64,000 bases of DNA from positions 1 to 64,000 of the forward strand of contig NZ_SCRH01000023.1 in NCBI RefSeq assembly GCF_004298145.1, read 5' to 3'. Every line of letters begins with the position of its first letter. Within the stretch, counting starts at the first letter, position 1. Of the stretch, positions 8,120 to 16,192 are shown piece after piece. A program made the translations under genes and the position numbers. This DNA comes from Mycobacterium sp. Its GTDB lineage: Bacteria; Actinomycetota; Actinomycetes; Mycobacteriales; Mycobacteriaceae. The notes under the pieces were generated by a model. That model was not told where the DNA came from. It saw only the letters and a program-made list of their open reading frames with translations, and did not search any database.

Positions 8120-8737
8120 AGCAGCGCAACGGTAGAGCGCGCCCCAGACGAAACTGGTGAAGCCATCGAGGGATCTCGCGATTTCGGCGTCCGTCGCCCA
8201 GTCGGACACCATCGACGCGTTACGCTCCCAGCCCCAGATCAGCCAGTCCGCCGTACCGGCGCTGAGCAGACCGGGATCGATCCAACCCTCACGCTGGCCC
8301 CGCTCGATGTGCTCGCGCAGCGCCAATGCGATCGTCTGCAGCAACTGCTCGTACGCCGACTGCAGGCGCGGGTCGGTGGGCGCGCCCTCCGACATCGCCG
8401 CAAAGAGCGACCGCCGCACCCTGTGGGCGTCAAGCAACTCGCGTAACACAGATCGCAATTGCTGATTGGAGTTAACCCGTTGCAGGCCAGACCATTTCGC
8501 GGTTGCATCTTCGATCTCGGGCCGGGCCGAGTCGAACCAGGCGAGGAGAAGGTCGGCCTTGTCGTCGAAGTAGCTGTAGAAGCGGGTGCGCGGCATCCCC
8601 GCCTCGCGGGTCAGTCGCTCGACCGAGATTGTCGAGTAGGCCAGGCCCGTGTCGACGAGCCGTTCGGCAATCGCAATGAGCCGAACGCGCGCCTGCGCAC
8701 GCAGCTCCCGCACGGGCGCCCGCACGCGGGTGCTCAC
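8102..8737 (-). CDS. TetR/AcrR-family regulator
   Basis: 211 aa from a GTG at 8737, sharing GTGA with the stop of the upstream TetR gene. The frame stays open to 9109, but that part overlaps the neighbour. The N-terminal helix-turn-helix reads TISVERLTREAGMPRTRFYSYFDDKADLL, standard for TetR. The C-terminal ligand domain is divergent and ends WGALYRCAADTVSD. It is co-transcribed with the TetR-like gene at 8734-9672, which is its paralogue (RFYSYFDDK versus TFYTYFTDK, and similar C-termini). Two coupled regulators could act as a heterodimer or as sensors of two ligands. It precedes the LLM-led operon by 140 bp and probably controls it. Confidence 0.85.
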   Translation of the reverse strand: MSTRVRAPVRELRAQARVRLIAIAERLVDTGLAYSTISVERLTREAGMPRTRFYSYFDDKADLLLAWFDSARPEIEDATAKWSGLQRVNSNQQLRSVLRELLDAHRVRRSLFAAMSEGAPTDPRLQSAYEQLLQTIALALREHIERGQREGWIDPGLLSAGTADWLIWGWERNASMVSDWATDAEIARSLDGFTSFVWGALYRCAADTVSD

Positions 8738-9672
8738 GCCGCCCCGCGGTAAAGGACGTTCCAATACAGATCCGTCATCACCGTGTGCCAGCGCGCGGCA
8801 TCGTCGGGGGTCGACGGTGCGACCAGCATCGTCAGACTGCGCTCGGCGGCCCAGTTGAGCCAGGTTCCCGTCGCTTCCGGATCCAAACTCGCGTCGATGA
8901 ATCCGGCCGCCTGGCCGATTTTGATGTGGCGAGCGACCAGGCCCGCGGACTCGCGCATCAGACCGCCCCACTGCTCGCGGATGGCGGCGTTGGTGGCCGC
9001 GGCATCGCTCATTGCCCGCATGATGACGCGGTGCTTGACGAAGGCGAGGATGATCCGACGGGTTCCCTCGTGTAGTTCCTCCCGTGACGCGATGCGATCG
9101 CGCTCCCACCAGTGCGCGGCGGCGTCGAACAACAACTCCTCGAGCACGTCGGCTGCCAACTCCTGGAGCAGCTCGGTCTTGTCGGTGAAATAGGTATAGA
9201 ACGTCGAGCGCGACAGCCCCGCCTCCGAGATCAGCCGCTCCACCGTCAGTCCCGCGAATGTCTCACCGTGGTCGAAAAGGGCCTCGATCGCGGTCAGCAA
9301 CCGGGCCCGCACCACATCGCGCCGCGTCGCGTGCAGCGACCCGATTCCCTCGCCGCCCAGCATGGCCGCCACCACAGCGCCGACCGCCATCCGTCGCTCG
9401 CCGGACAGACGCACCTGCGCCGACGAGTTCACCGAATAAGAGCTGTCGGCGGTATCCAGACAACCGGCATCGACGAGCTCTGCGAGCACGGCCTCCGCTG
9501 CGCCCACCGTCATGCCGGCGGCCGCGGCCAGTTGCGCCGTCGGCCGCCCGGCGTCCTCTGCGACTGCGAGCAGCATCCGGCCCTGGGCACTCAGCAGGAT
9601 GATGTCGGCCACGTACCGAAGGTTACTGCGCGCAGTCGTCGCATCGAATGAGGCGCGATGGTCGTCACCCAC
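8734..9672 (-). CDS. TetR-family regulator with an extra N-terminal winged-helix-like domain
   Basis: 312 aa, about 110 residues longer than a normal TetR protein. It starts at GTG 9672 (no strong ribosome-binding site is visible, so the start is provisional). Residues ~10-75 form a separate small helical domain: LLSAQGRMLLAVAED, GRPTAQLAAAAGMTVGAAEA, VLAELVDAGCLDTADSSYSV. This has the layout of a winged helix of the methyltransferase-dimerisation or IclR/MarR type. The canonical TetR helix-turn-helix follows at ~135-180 (LTVERLISEAGLSRSTFYTYFTDK) with an ordinary ligand domain after it. Two DNA-binding-like domains in one chain is unusual. It is divergently oriented to the 9879-13229 operon, with ~200 bp of control region between them. 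Confidence 0.8.
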   Translation of the reverse strand: MGDDHRASFDATTARSNLRYVADIILLSAQGRMLLAVAEDAGRPTAQLAAAAGMTVGAAEAVLAELVDAGCLDTADSSYSVNSSAQVRLSGERRMAVGAVVAAMLGGEGIGSLHATRRDVVRARLLTAIEALFDHGETFAGLTVERLISEAGLSRSTFYTYFTDKTELLQELAADVLEELLFDAAAHWWERDRIASREELHEGTRRIILAFVKHRVIMRAMSDAAATNAAIREQWGGLMRESAGLVARHIKIGQAAGFIDASLDPEATGTWLNWAAERSLTMLVAPSTPDDAARWHTVMTDLYWNVLYRGAA

Positions 9673-9722
9673 GGTGTTTCGGTGATCACCATCAACGGTG
9701 CCCGCACGCGAGGGAACTCGTT

Positions 9723-9872
9723 ACACGGCGTGTGTATCCGGGGTTAAATTCCGCCGCACGCCGAAGGCCGTGGTCGTCGCAGGCGCCATCGAGGTGAACC
9801 TGGCATAGATCGCCGGTGCGCCGAAATCTGCTTCACACACCTTGACGAAATAGAAGTACACACCGTATACAT
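9723..9872. promoter_or_regulatory. Divergent control region with ACAC/GTGT dyad and a near-leaderless promoter
   Basis: Between the minus-strand TetR start (9672) and the plus-strand small ORF (9879). A dyad ACACGGCGTGT lies at 9723-9733, and a related half-site ACACACC is repeated at 9858-9864. On the plus strand TTGACG (9842-9847) is followed after 18 bp by TATACA (9866-9871), only 7 nt before the ATG at 9879. The mRNA would then start at or next to that ATG. The promoter assignment is plausible; the operator is only a candidate. Confidence 0.45.
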
Positions 9873-9878
9873 GCGCTC

Positions 9879-9974
9879 ATGGACTACGCGGCCGAGGCAG
9901 TGGTGGCGAATCTCGGCGCCGGTACCGACGCACTGACCGCGTCGGACAACCCACTTACCGGCGAGGGCCAATGA
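9879..9974 (+). CDS. 31-residue small protein, ATGA-coupled to the His-domain gene
   Basis: An ATG at 9879 opens a 31-codon frame (begins MDYAAEAVVANL, ends NPLTGEGQ) that stops at 9972-9974, sharing ATGA with the start of the next gene. Two facts argue that it is translated: the exact 4-base overlap, which is the standard junction in this window, and a promoter-like element ending 7 nt upstream. The peptide has no membrane segment and no match that I recognise. It may be a leader peptide that couples translation, or a small partner protein. The downstream ATG at 9971 also has a GAGGG ribosome-binding site inside this ORF. Confidence 0.45.
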   Translation: MDYAAEAVVANLGAGTDALTASDNPLTGEGQ

Positions 9975-11575
9975 CGCTGGACCTGCACGCGCCCAACCCG
10001 ATGCACCGTGTGTCCGGGCCGAATGACGCCTGGTCGACGATCAACACCCGGGAGAACTACCAAGGCGTCATGAGCCCGCTCGGCGCGACGCTATGGCTGC
10101 CGATCAGTGATCTGGGCGTCAACGGAACCTTCCACGATCTGGGCGTGCTGCGCCGTGACGAGGTGGTTGTGGGCAAGACCGCGCAGGATTCTTCCTCGAC
10201 GGTTTTCTACGGCCGCTACACAGCGAGCATCAATTACTTCCGCCGAATCAGCGATCTGATTCCCGGCCAATCGGGCGCGGCATTCGAGGAGCAGATTTTC
10301 GGCTCCTCGCGCGAGGACGTCGTACCGGATTCATCGAGCAGACGGCGCTATTTGTTCGTGGCCACAAAAGCGCCGATCACGGCAGTGCTCCTGCCGCGGC
10401 GCATTCGTGAGATGTCCCGGAAGATAGATACCTGGTGGCGGCTCGCTACCTCGACCGACGGACTGGCCCGTCCGGTCGACGAACAATTCGCCCAGTCGTT
10501 CGAGATGCTCGAGTACGCGATGCGGGTGCACGTTGCCGGAACTTTCGTGGCGCAAGGGGTGTTTGACGCGCTCGCCAAACTGGCCGAGTCCGTCGGTCGG
10601 CCGGGGCTGCACCTCGAGTTGTCCACCGGTTATGGCCAGATGGTGGAGACCGAATTCGTTGCGGCACTGCATGATGTCGCAGAGAACAGGTCAACCATGT
10701 CGGAATTCCTCGCCGAGTACGGCTTTCGGTGTGCGGGCGAAATCGAGGTGTCCAATCCGTCGTGGCGGGAGCGTCCGGAATTGGTCCAGCGGATGGTGGA
10801 GAAGTACAAGGGCGCTCCGCATCGGCCCGATCCCCACGCCCAGGCGGCGGCCCGGGCTAGCGCCCGGCAGCGGGCCGAGCGCGAATTGCTGGCGGCCCTG
10901 CCGCGGTGGAAACGCCCCCTGGGCCAACTGCTGCTGAGACTGGGGGCCACCTTCATTCCACTGCGGGAAGAAGGAAAGGCCGCGCTTGCAAAAGCTTTCG
11001 ACGGTGCGCGAGCTGCCTGCGGCGTCCGCGGTCGTGAACTGGTCGCGGCCGATGTGATCGATGACGTGGACGATGTCTTCTACCTGACCCTCGATGAGAT
11101 CCGGGGCGCTCCACCGGTGGACGCCCGCGCGTTGGTGACGGCACGGCGCTGTTTGCGTACCGCTTACGAACAGATCGACGTGCCCGACGCTTGGGTGGGT
11201 CCTCCCATCGCGGTCAAATTGGGAGAGCATGCCGAAGACCGAACGGCTTCGTTGACGGGTGTGGCCGCAGCGCATGGGGTGGCCGAGGGCCGTGCCCGCG
11301 TGCTGGCCAGTGCCGACGATCTCGATGACTTGGAGCCCGACGAGATCCTGGTCTGCCGCACCACCGACCCGTCGTGGGCGTCGGCGTTTCATTTGGCCGC
11401 CGGCGCGGTCATCGACATCGGATCAACGTCGTCGCACGGCGCGATCGTGGCGCGTGAAATGGGCATGCCGTGCGTAATAGGTACTGGCAACGGCACCCTC
11501 GTGCTGCGCACCGGTGATCTCATCCGCATCGATGGGGGTTCCGGCACGGTCACCATTCTTCAGAAGGCGAAATGA
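9971..11575 (+). CDS. RPH/PEP-synthase-like His-domain protein without ATP-grasp domain, copy 2
   Basis: 534 aa, ATG at 9971 with GAGGG just upstream. Of the four copies it is closest to copy 1: AWSTINTRENYQGVMSPLG opens the protein, as WTTINAEENLVGVVDPLSG does in copy 1. The C-terminal swivel domain reads CRTTDPSWASAF, then STSSHGAIVAREMGMPCV with His489, and closes with RIDGGSGTVTIL. As in the other copies, the middle-domain region is present and the ATP-grasp domain is missing. It overlaps an AttH-like gene (ATGA at 11572-11575), so His-domain protein and lipocalin-like protein are made together, as in the other modules. Confidence 0.75.
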   Translation: MTLDLHAPNPMHRVSGPNDAWSTINTRENYQGVMSPLGATLWLPISDLGVNGTFHDLGVLRRDEVVVGKTAQDSSSTVFYGRYTASINYFRRISDLIPGQSGAAFEEQIFGSSREDVVPDSSSRRRYLFVATKAPITAVLLPRRIREMSRKIDTWWRLATSTDGLARPVDEQFAQSFEMLEYAMRVHVAGTFVAQGVFDALAKLAESVGRPGLHLELSTGYGQMVETEFVAALHDVAENRSTMSEFLAEYGFRCAGEIEVSNPSWRERPELVQRMVEKYKGAPHRPDPHAQAAARASARQRAERELLAALPRWKRPLGQLLLRLGATFIPLREEGKAALAKAFDGARAACGVRGRELVAADVIDDVDDVFYLTLDEIRGAPPVDARALVTARRCLRTAYEQIDVPDAWVGPPIAVKLGEHAEDRTASLTGVAAAHGVAEGRARVLASADDLDDLEPDEILVCRTTDPSWASAFHLAAGAVIDIGSTSSHGAIVAREMGMPCVIGTGNGTLVLRTGDLIRIDGGSGTVTILQKAK

Positions 11576-12603
11576 GCGGCAACACTTCGTATTTCATGAA
11601 TCCACAAGTCGCGGACTCGTTTGGCGCCGTCGGCCCGGACGACGAGGGCATGCACCGCGCCGAGCGCGACAGGGTAAGCGATCCCGCGCTCGTCGAGACG
11701 GTATTCTGCGGCTTCAGCATCCCCGAGGCAGACGTGCACTGCCTGAACTACATCTGGCTGCACCCGAATCTGCGGCTGATGAGCGGCGGCGCGTGGGCCT
11801 GGCAAGGCTTCAAACGCACCCAGTTGGAAGCCGAGCTGTTCGACATGCGCGACTTCATCCCCGACCGGGCCATCACCGACGACGGCGGTGATCTCCTCGA
11901 CGTCACCCTGCCCAACGGCTACCGGTACCAGGTGCTCAAGCCCTTCGAAGAGATCCGGATGAGCTACGAGGACCCGAGTCGCGGCAACTCCATGGACGTC
12001 TCCGCGACGGCCGTCATGCCGCCGGCGATGCTGCCCTCCAACCGGCATTTCGACCAGGTGATGCGGACGTCGGGCACGCTGACGCTGCGCGGCGAGGAAT
12101 TCCGGGTGGACGGCTTTTCGGTGCGAGACCGCTCGTGGGGCGAGGCGCGCACCGAGAATCCGACTGGGATGTCCGGAATCCACTGGCTGGTAGCCATTTT
12201 CGGAGACGACTATGCCGTTCACGTCACCGGCCTGGAAAACCCCCAGACCGCCCAGTGGCGTGATCGGTTCGCCGAGGACGCAGCGCTGTCTCGGGCGATG
12301 AATCGCGGTTGGGTATGGCAGAACGGACGCCTGCACACCGTCACGTCAGCCCACATCGAAACGGACTGGGATTTCACCGGACGTCGTCAGGTCGCCCACC
12401 GGGTCGTCGTCATCGACGAGACCGGGACCGAGCACCGGATGCATGGGCAGATCCGCGCAGCGGCGAATTGGCACACCTGGTCCAATGTCCACATGAACGT
12501 CGGCCTCGCGCGATGGGAGTGCAACGGACGGGTCGGGCACGGCGACAGCCAGGTGGCGATGTGGACCGATTTCGTACGCGCCGCCTTCGGGAATTCCGCT
12601 TGA
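11572..12603 (+). CDS. AttH/CrtC-like lipocalin-fold protein, DRSWG subfamily
   Basis: 343 aa, ATG at 11572. The signature GFSVRDRSWGEARTEN lies near residue 185. The N-terminal half has DVHCLNYIWLHPNLRLMSGG, and the protein ends VAMWTDFVRAAFGNSA, matching the EMWWDQAF / EMWFDDIY ends of the 2892 and 3960 paralogues. It is soluble with no signal peptide. The reaction is unknown; CrtC relatives hydrate isolated double bonds, and AttH-like proteins in other bacteria are uncharacterised. The start overlaps the His-domain gene and the stop overlaps the following TetR gene, so the three form one tight operon. Confidence 0.6.
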   Translation: MSGNTSYFMNPQVADSFGAVGPDDEGMHRAERDRVSDPALVETVFCGFSIPEADVHCLNYIWLHPNLRLMSGGAWAWQGFKRTQLEAELFDMRDFIPDRAITDDGGDLLDVTLPNGYRYQVLKPFEEIRMSYEDPSRGNSMDVSATAVMPPAMLPSNRHFDQVMRTSGTLTLRGEEFRVDGFSVRDRSWGEARTENPTGMSGIHWLVAIFGDDYAVHVTGLENPQTAQWRDRFAEDAALSRAMNRGWVWQNGRLHTVTSAHIETDWDFTGRRQVAHRVVVIDETGTEHRMHGQIRAAANWHTWSNVHMNVGLARWECNGRVGHGDSQVAMWTDFVRAAFGNSA

Positions 12604-13229
12604 CTGAACCGTCGGAGCGCGGCTACCGAAACTTCCTCAGCCTGGACGCAATCGTTGCCGAGGCGCGAGCGGTAGCGGATGCCGACGGACTCGACGCGGT
12701 GTCCATGCGAGCTTTGGCCGACCGACTCGGCTGCACTCCGCGTGCGTTGTACCGGCACGTGTCCGACAAGGAGGAAGTGCTGGAACTGCTGGCGGACCGC
12801 GCCCTCGCCGACGTGTCCGTGCCGTCACCCAGGCTTGCGTGGCAGGCCGCGCTCCTGGAGTTCTTCACCGGCATGTACGAGCTGTTGGTGGCCTCGCCGG
12901 CGGTCGCGAAGATCATTGCCCAGCAAGCGGTCGCCGGTAGCCAATTTCGCTCGCACGCAGATCATTTGGTGGGAGTCCTGCTCGATGCGGGTTTCCCGCC
13001 TGACGTAGCCGTCGAAGCGATAGTTGCGCTCGCGCAGTTCACGTTAGGCGCCTCGCTGCCAGGCACCGGACAGCGGCTACACGACATCTACCGCGCTCGC
13101 CTACCCAGCATCGATCAGGAAGCGGTTCCCGCCCTGCCCCTCATAGCGCAGCACTTCGGCAACGACGACGCGGGTGGGCGGTTTCGCACGGCGCTACGAC
13201 GATTGATCCACGCCTACGAAGGCCTGTGA
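12600..13229 (+). CDS. TetR-family regulator, operon-encoded
   Basis: 209 aa from a TTG at 12600 that overlaps the stop of the AttH-like gene (TTGA). The open frame back to 12309 is read-through of that gene. The helix-turn-helix is VSMRALADRLGCTPRALYRHVSDKEEVL, the TetR(A)-like subgroup, with a TetR_C-type effector domain. It closes the 9879-13229 operon and is a candidate autoregulator. No neighbouring gene follows on the plus strand until 15176. Confidence 0.85.
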   Translation: MTEPSERGYRNFLSLDAIVAEARAVADADGLDAVSMRALADRLGCTPRALYRHVSDKEEVLELLADRALADVSVPSPRLAWQAALLEFFTGMYELLVASPAVAKIIAQQAVAGSQFRSHADHLVGVLLDAGFPPDVAVEAIVALAQFTLGASLPGTGQRLHDIYRARLPSIDQEAVPALPLIAQHFGNDDAGGRFRTALRRLIHAYEGL

Positions 13230-13427
13230 TCGCCATTTTCTGAATTCGTTAGTTCACAACAGGATTCCGTTACTCGACGCACAGCCGATCCTGCCGTCGT
13301 GCGTTCGTCCCGTATTCGACGTCGATTCTGGGTGCCCCGAGTCGGGACACTGGTCCGCTCGTCAGATGCAACGGCCCCTGCACTGGTGACGGTCTGGTCG
13401 GCGGTCCAAGCACTGGCAGTGCGGGCG

Positions 13428-14291
13428 TTAGCTGGAGGAGGCACCCACCTTGTCGCCCTGGTCTGCGCGGCCGGCCCGGTCGAATTCGAGTGAATGCCAG
13501 TCCGGTAGTGATTGCAGCACGGGCATGAACTTCGCGAAAGTCCAGAGCGTCAGCACCGTGACGGCCGCGGAGACGAGCGCCGCGAAGTGTTTCACTACCG
13601 ACAGAGTGTCGAAGTTGAGGGCGGCGTAGACGGGCCAGCCCGTCCACAGTTCCCATGCCCCGAATGCGGCAGGAACGATGAAGATCGCCGAAACGGCACC
13701 CGTGTTGCCGAACCTCTTGATCAACAGGAACAGCACGACTGCGCCGAGCAGCTCACCGAAATTCGTGAAGACCCACCACAGCGGGAACCCGAAGAGCCGG
13801 AAGGGCTGATCGCCGTAGTACTGGTAGACCTTGGCGTTGATGAGTGGGATCTCGATCAGTCCGTTGACAACAACCTGCCACGCTGCCACCGTCCAGAACG
13901 TGCGGCGGCTGGCGCCGAGTTTGAGCATCAAATAGAAGACCCAGCACTGGAATCCACCGAACTGGATGTAGAGCAGCACCGCCCACAATGGATAGTCCAC
14001 CGGGAACGCGGCCTGGGCGAACGCCTGAAAGACGACGGTGTTACCGCGATTGAAATGCAGGTGGCCCAGGACATCCCAGAGCGGCTCGATGGCGTTGCAG
14101 AAGATGCCACCGATGCAACAGAACAGCAGCACCGCGGTGCGCTTGAGCATGATTTCCCCGATAGCGGCGATGAGGCAAGCGGCGGCGGTGGCGACGCAGA
14201 TCCACGTCACCACGGTGCTGGTTGTAGCACCGAGTGCGATCGAAAAGTCGGGCACGGGAACGGGATTGACCCAGGACGTGGTTGCCGTCAT
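13428..14291 (-). CDS. AveC-like spirocyclase-family membrane protein
   Basis: 287 aa, ATG at 14291 with AAAGGAG upstream. There are about seven hydrophobic segments, from VVTWICVATAAACLIAAIGE to HFAALVSAAVTVLTLWTFA. Family landmarks shared with the proteins at 23059 and 23883 are EPLWDVLGHL (EPLDDILG there), YQYYGDQPFRLFGFPLWW, and GWPVYAALNF near the C-terminus. AveC of avermectin biosynthesis is a membrane spirocyclase/dehydratase acting on a spiroketal precursor; its mycobacterial relatives have no proven reaction. It is read from a promoter whose -35 to -10 region is an operator (14361-14385), so it belongs to the same regulon as the AttH/His-domain genes. Confidence 0.65.
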   Translation of the reverse strand: MTATTSWVNPVPVPDFSIALGATTSTVVTWICVATAAACLIAAIGEIMLKRTAVLLFCCIGGIFCNAIEPLWDVLGHLHFNRGNTVVFQAFAQAAFPVDYPLWAVLLYIQFGGFQCWVFYLMLKLGASRRTFWTVAAWQVVVNGLIEIPLINAKVYQYYGDQPFRLFGFPLWWVFTNFGELLGAVVLFLLIKRFGNTGAVSAIFIVPAAFGAWELWTGWPVYAALNFDTLSVVKHFAALVSAAVTVLTLWTFAKFMPVLQSLPDWHSLEFDRAGRADQGDKVGASSS

Positions 14292-14355
14292 GGCAATCGG
14301 CTCCTTTGCGTAGACAGGCTCGTTGGCGAGCGTATGTGCGCCGCGTCACACAGCC

Positions 14356-14396
14356 AGAGTGATACGAGAATATTATCTGCGTATCGTTAGGTCAAC
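14356..14396 (-). promoter_or_regulatory. Promoter with embedded GATAC-N15-GTATC operator, site 1 (drives 14291)
   Basis: Plus-strand half-sites GATAC (14361-14365) and GTATC (14381-14385) are exactly 20 bp apart start to start. On the minus strand TTGACC, 17 bp, then TATTCT form a good promoter whose spacer contains the dyad. Downstream is the AveC-like gene (ATG 14291). The surrounding bases GATACGAGAATATTATCTGC are almost the same as at 21594, which argues for one repressor. Confidence 0.75.
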
Positions 14397-14422
14397 AGGT
14401 CGATGCCGAAAGCGGCGAGAAC

Positions 14423-15028
14423 TCAGGGCCGCGATAGGACCGGTGGAACGATGAAATCGGCGAAGAACTCGCGTGCGTCACGGGCGACGTTGTCGAACAA
14501 CTCGTTGCGGGTGGACAGTTGCACCTGCGAAGCCAAAAACCATCGGATGATGCGCTCATCGCTGAGGCGGTCGTTAATCTCGCCGCGCGAACGCCCATAG
14601 GCCAGCACGGGATACCAATAATCGCTCTCGGCGGCCATGATCAGCTCGTCGCCCGCCACGATCGAGGAGGTGATCTCGATCATCTCCTTGACGACCACCA
14701 ACTGCGTCATCTCTTCGGCGCGGTGAATCTCGTACCCGAGCACCAGCGACTCCACCAACACCGCCGCCACCGGACCGTCCAGCGGAATTTTCTCGCGCCG
14801 TATGCCATTGGTGATCTCGATCTCCCGTTCGAGGGCCGAGGCAATCAACGCCTCACGACTGGCGAAGTAGCGATACAGGTTGGGCCGCAGCAGCTGAGCC
14901 TCGTCGGCGATCTCATCCATCCGCGTGGCCATCACACCGTTGCGGCGGAAACACACGCGCGCGGCACTCAGGACACGCTCGCGCACCTCGTCCGGTGAAC
15001 GTCGTCGAATCGGATCGGGTTGAGCCAC
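14423..15028 (-). CDS. TetR-family regulator, likely master of the GATAC-N15-GTATC regulon
   Basis: 201 aa taking GTG 15028 (protein MAQPDPIRRRSPDEV). The frame stays open to 15115, but that would place the coding region in the promoter. The helix-turn-helix reads MATRMDEIADEAQLLRPNLYRYFASREALI. The ligand domain contains EEMTQLVVVKEMIEIT and ends FADFIVPPVLSRP. It lies between two copies of the operator (14361 and 15074), downstream of one and upstream of the other. That position makes it the natural candidate repressor for both flanking units and for the third site at 21594. Confidence 0.85.
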   Translation of the reverse strand: MAQPDPIRRRSPDEVRERVLSAARVCFRRNGVMATRMDEIADEAQLLRPNLYRYFASREALIASALEREIEITNGIRREKIPLDGPVAAVLVESLVLGYEIHRAEEMTQLVVVKEMIEITSSIVAGDELIMAAESDYWYPVLAYGRSRGEINDRLSDERIIRWFLASQVQLSTRNELFDNVARDAREFFADFIVPPVLSRP

Positions 15029-15071
15029 GGCTAACAGTGTGCCAAACGAACTTACCCCGCAGAAGACCCCA

Positions 15072-15100
15072 TTGATACAAAAATCATCCATGCGTATCGT
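15072..15100 (+). promoter_or_regulatory. Promoter with embedded GATAC-N15-GTATC operator, site 2 (drives 15176)
   Basis: TTGATA (15072-15077), 17 bp, TATCGT (15095-15100) is a plus-strand promoter. It contains GATAC (15074-15078) and GTATC (15094-15098), again 20 bp apart. The bases after the right half-site (GTATCGTTAG) match site 1. Transcription would start near 15107 and give a leader of about 70 nt carrying the AGGAG site of the gene at 15176. Confidence 0.75.
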
Positions 15101-15175
15101 TAGCCTCCGGGTCACCGCCCGTCAAGCGTCACGTGAACCCCGCGTATGCGGCCCGCGCGAACAGGAGAATGCCCG

Positions 15176-16192
15176 ATGTCCGAGTTCAGTCCCTTCGCCG
15201 ACTTCGACTACCGCACGGTGGTCGGTGCGTTTCGGCCGACGGTGGCGTCGATGCTGCCGACGAAGACCTACCACGGCCTCGGCATGCAGGTTCAGTACAT
15301 CTACGGATTCCTCCAGGACGATGTCGGCAATTCCTATGTGGTGGAGCGCAAGTTCATGGGCTCCATGACCGGTGGTTGTTACGTGATGTCGACGGAGCAC
15401 GGCTCTCTCCAGGTCCTGCCGGCCACCAGTCGCAGCGCCCGAGGAGAACTGCGCCGCAGTTCGACTGCCGGCAATCGACGCTGGGCCGAACCCGTGATGC
15501 AGCGACTCGCGTCCGGTGTGGCGCCTGCCGATGAGGCTCCCCTGACCATTGATCTCACCGACAGCAATATCACCTGGGACGAGGGTGACATCCTGCATCT
15601 GGAAGGCCAGACCGGCGCACTGGGCGTGCAGGCATTCGCCCCGATGCCCGACCAGCCGTGGTTTTATTCGCAAGTCCCCCACCGAGCTGAAGGCACGCTC
15701 CTGGGCAGACCGGCGCGCGGAATCGTCGTCCTGGAACAGGGCTTTTGGCCACACGGCATCGAACCGAAGGAGTTCGCGTTCTACGCCGAATTGGAGATCA
15801 GCTTCAATGCGTTCGGCAATCTCCTCGACGACGGCGCGATGCAGTGGGGCATGATCGTCAACGGCAAGCGGGGCCTGTCCTGCGCGGTCGTCGTCGAAGA
15901 CCTCAACGGTGAGGGCACGGTGCTGACCGCCGCCAGCGACCACACCCAGCACTACGTGTTCGACGCGGGTGGCCATATCGACAGCTCGACAATGGAAGCC
16001 GACGGTAACGTCTGGGAGTTCCATGGCGACAAGACCGGCTGGATGGACGAATTCGCCAATTCGCGATGGGGTGGCTACGGGTCGCAAGCGGGGTCGACCA
16101 CCCGTCGCGGTGACGTTCGGGTGCCGACCTTCAGCTACGGGTGGTTCGAGTACTTCGCCGACCGAATTCCTGCCGGCAGCCGTACCAATTGA
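15176..16192 (+). CDS. AttH/CrtC-like lipocalin-fold protein, second subfamily (paralogue of 18909)
   Basis: 338 aa from ATG 15176, with AGGAG 8 nt upstream; the in-frame ATG at 15146 lacks a site. It aligns along its length with the 18909-19919 protein: FADFDYRTVVGAF versus FGDFGHRVVVGSF, VERKFMGSMTGG versus VERKFVGSLTSG, RSARGELRR in both, TWDEGDILHLEG versus YDEGDILSIEG, EFANSRWGGY versus EFSESRWANY. The DRSWG motif is absent, so this is a separate branch. The beta-rich, soluble sequence fits a lipocalin-type fold. Function unknown. It is first in the AttH - His-domain - AttH operon. Confidence 0.6.
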   Translation: MSEFSPFADFDYRTVVGAFRPTVASMLPTKTYHGLGMQVQYIYGFLQDDVGNSYVVERKFMGSMTGGCYVMSTEHGSLQVLPATSRSARGELRRSSTAGNRRWAEPVMQRLASGVAPADEAPLTIDLTDSNITWDEGDILHLEGQTGALGVQAFAPMPDQPWFYSQVPHRAEGTLLGRPARGIVVLEQGFWPHGIEPKEFAFYAELEISFNAFGNLLDDGAMQWGMIVNGKRGLSCAVVVEDLNGEGTVLTAASDHTQHYVFDAGGHIDSSTMEADGNVWEFHGDKTGWMDEFANSRWGGYGSQAGSTTRRGDVRVPTFSYGWFEYFADRIPAGSRTN

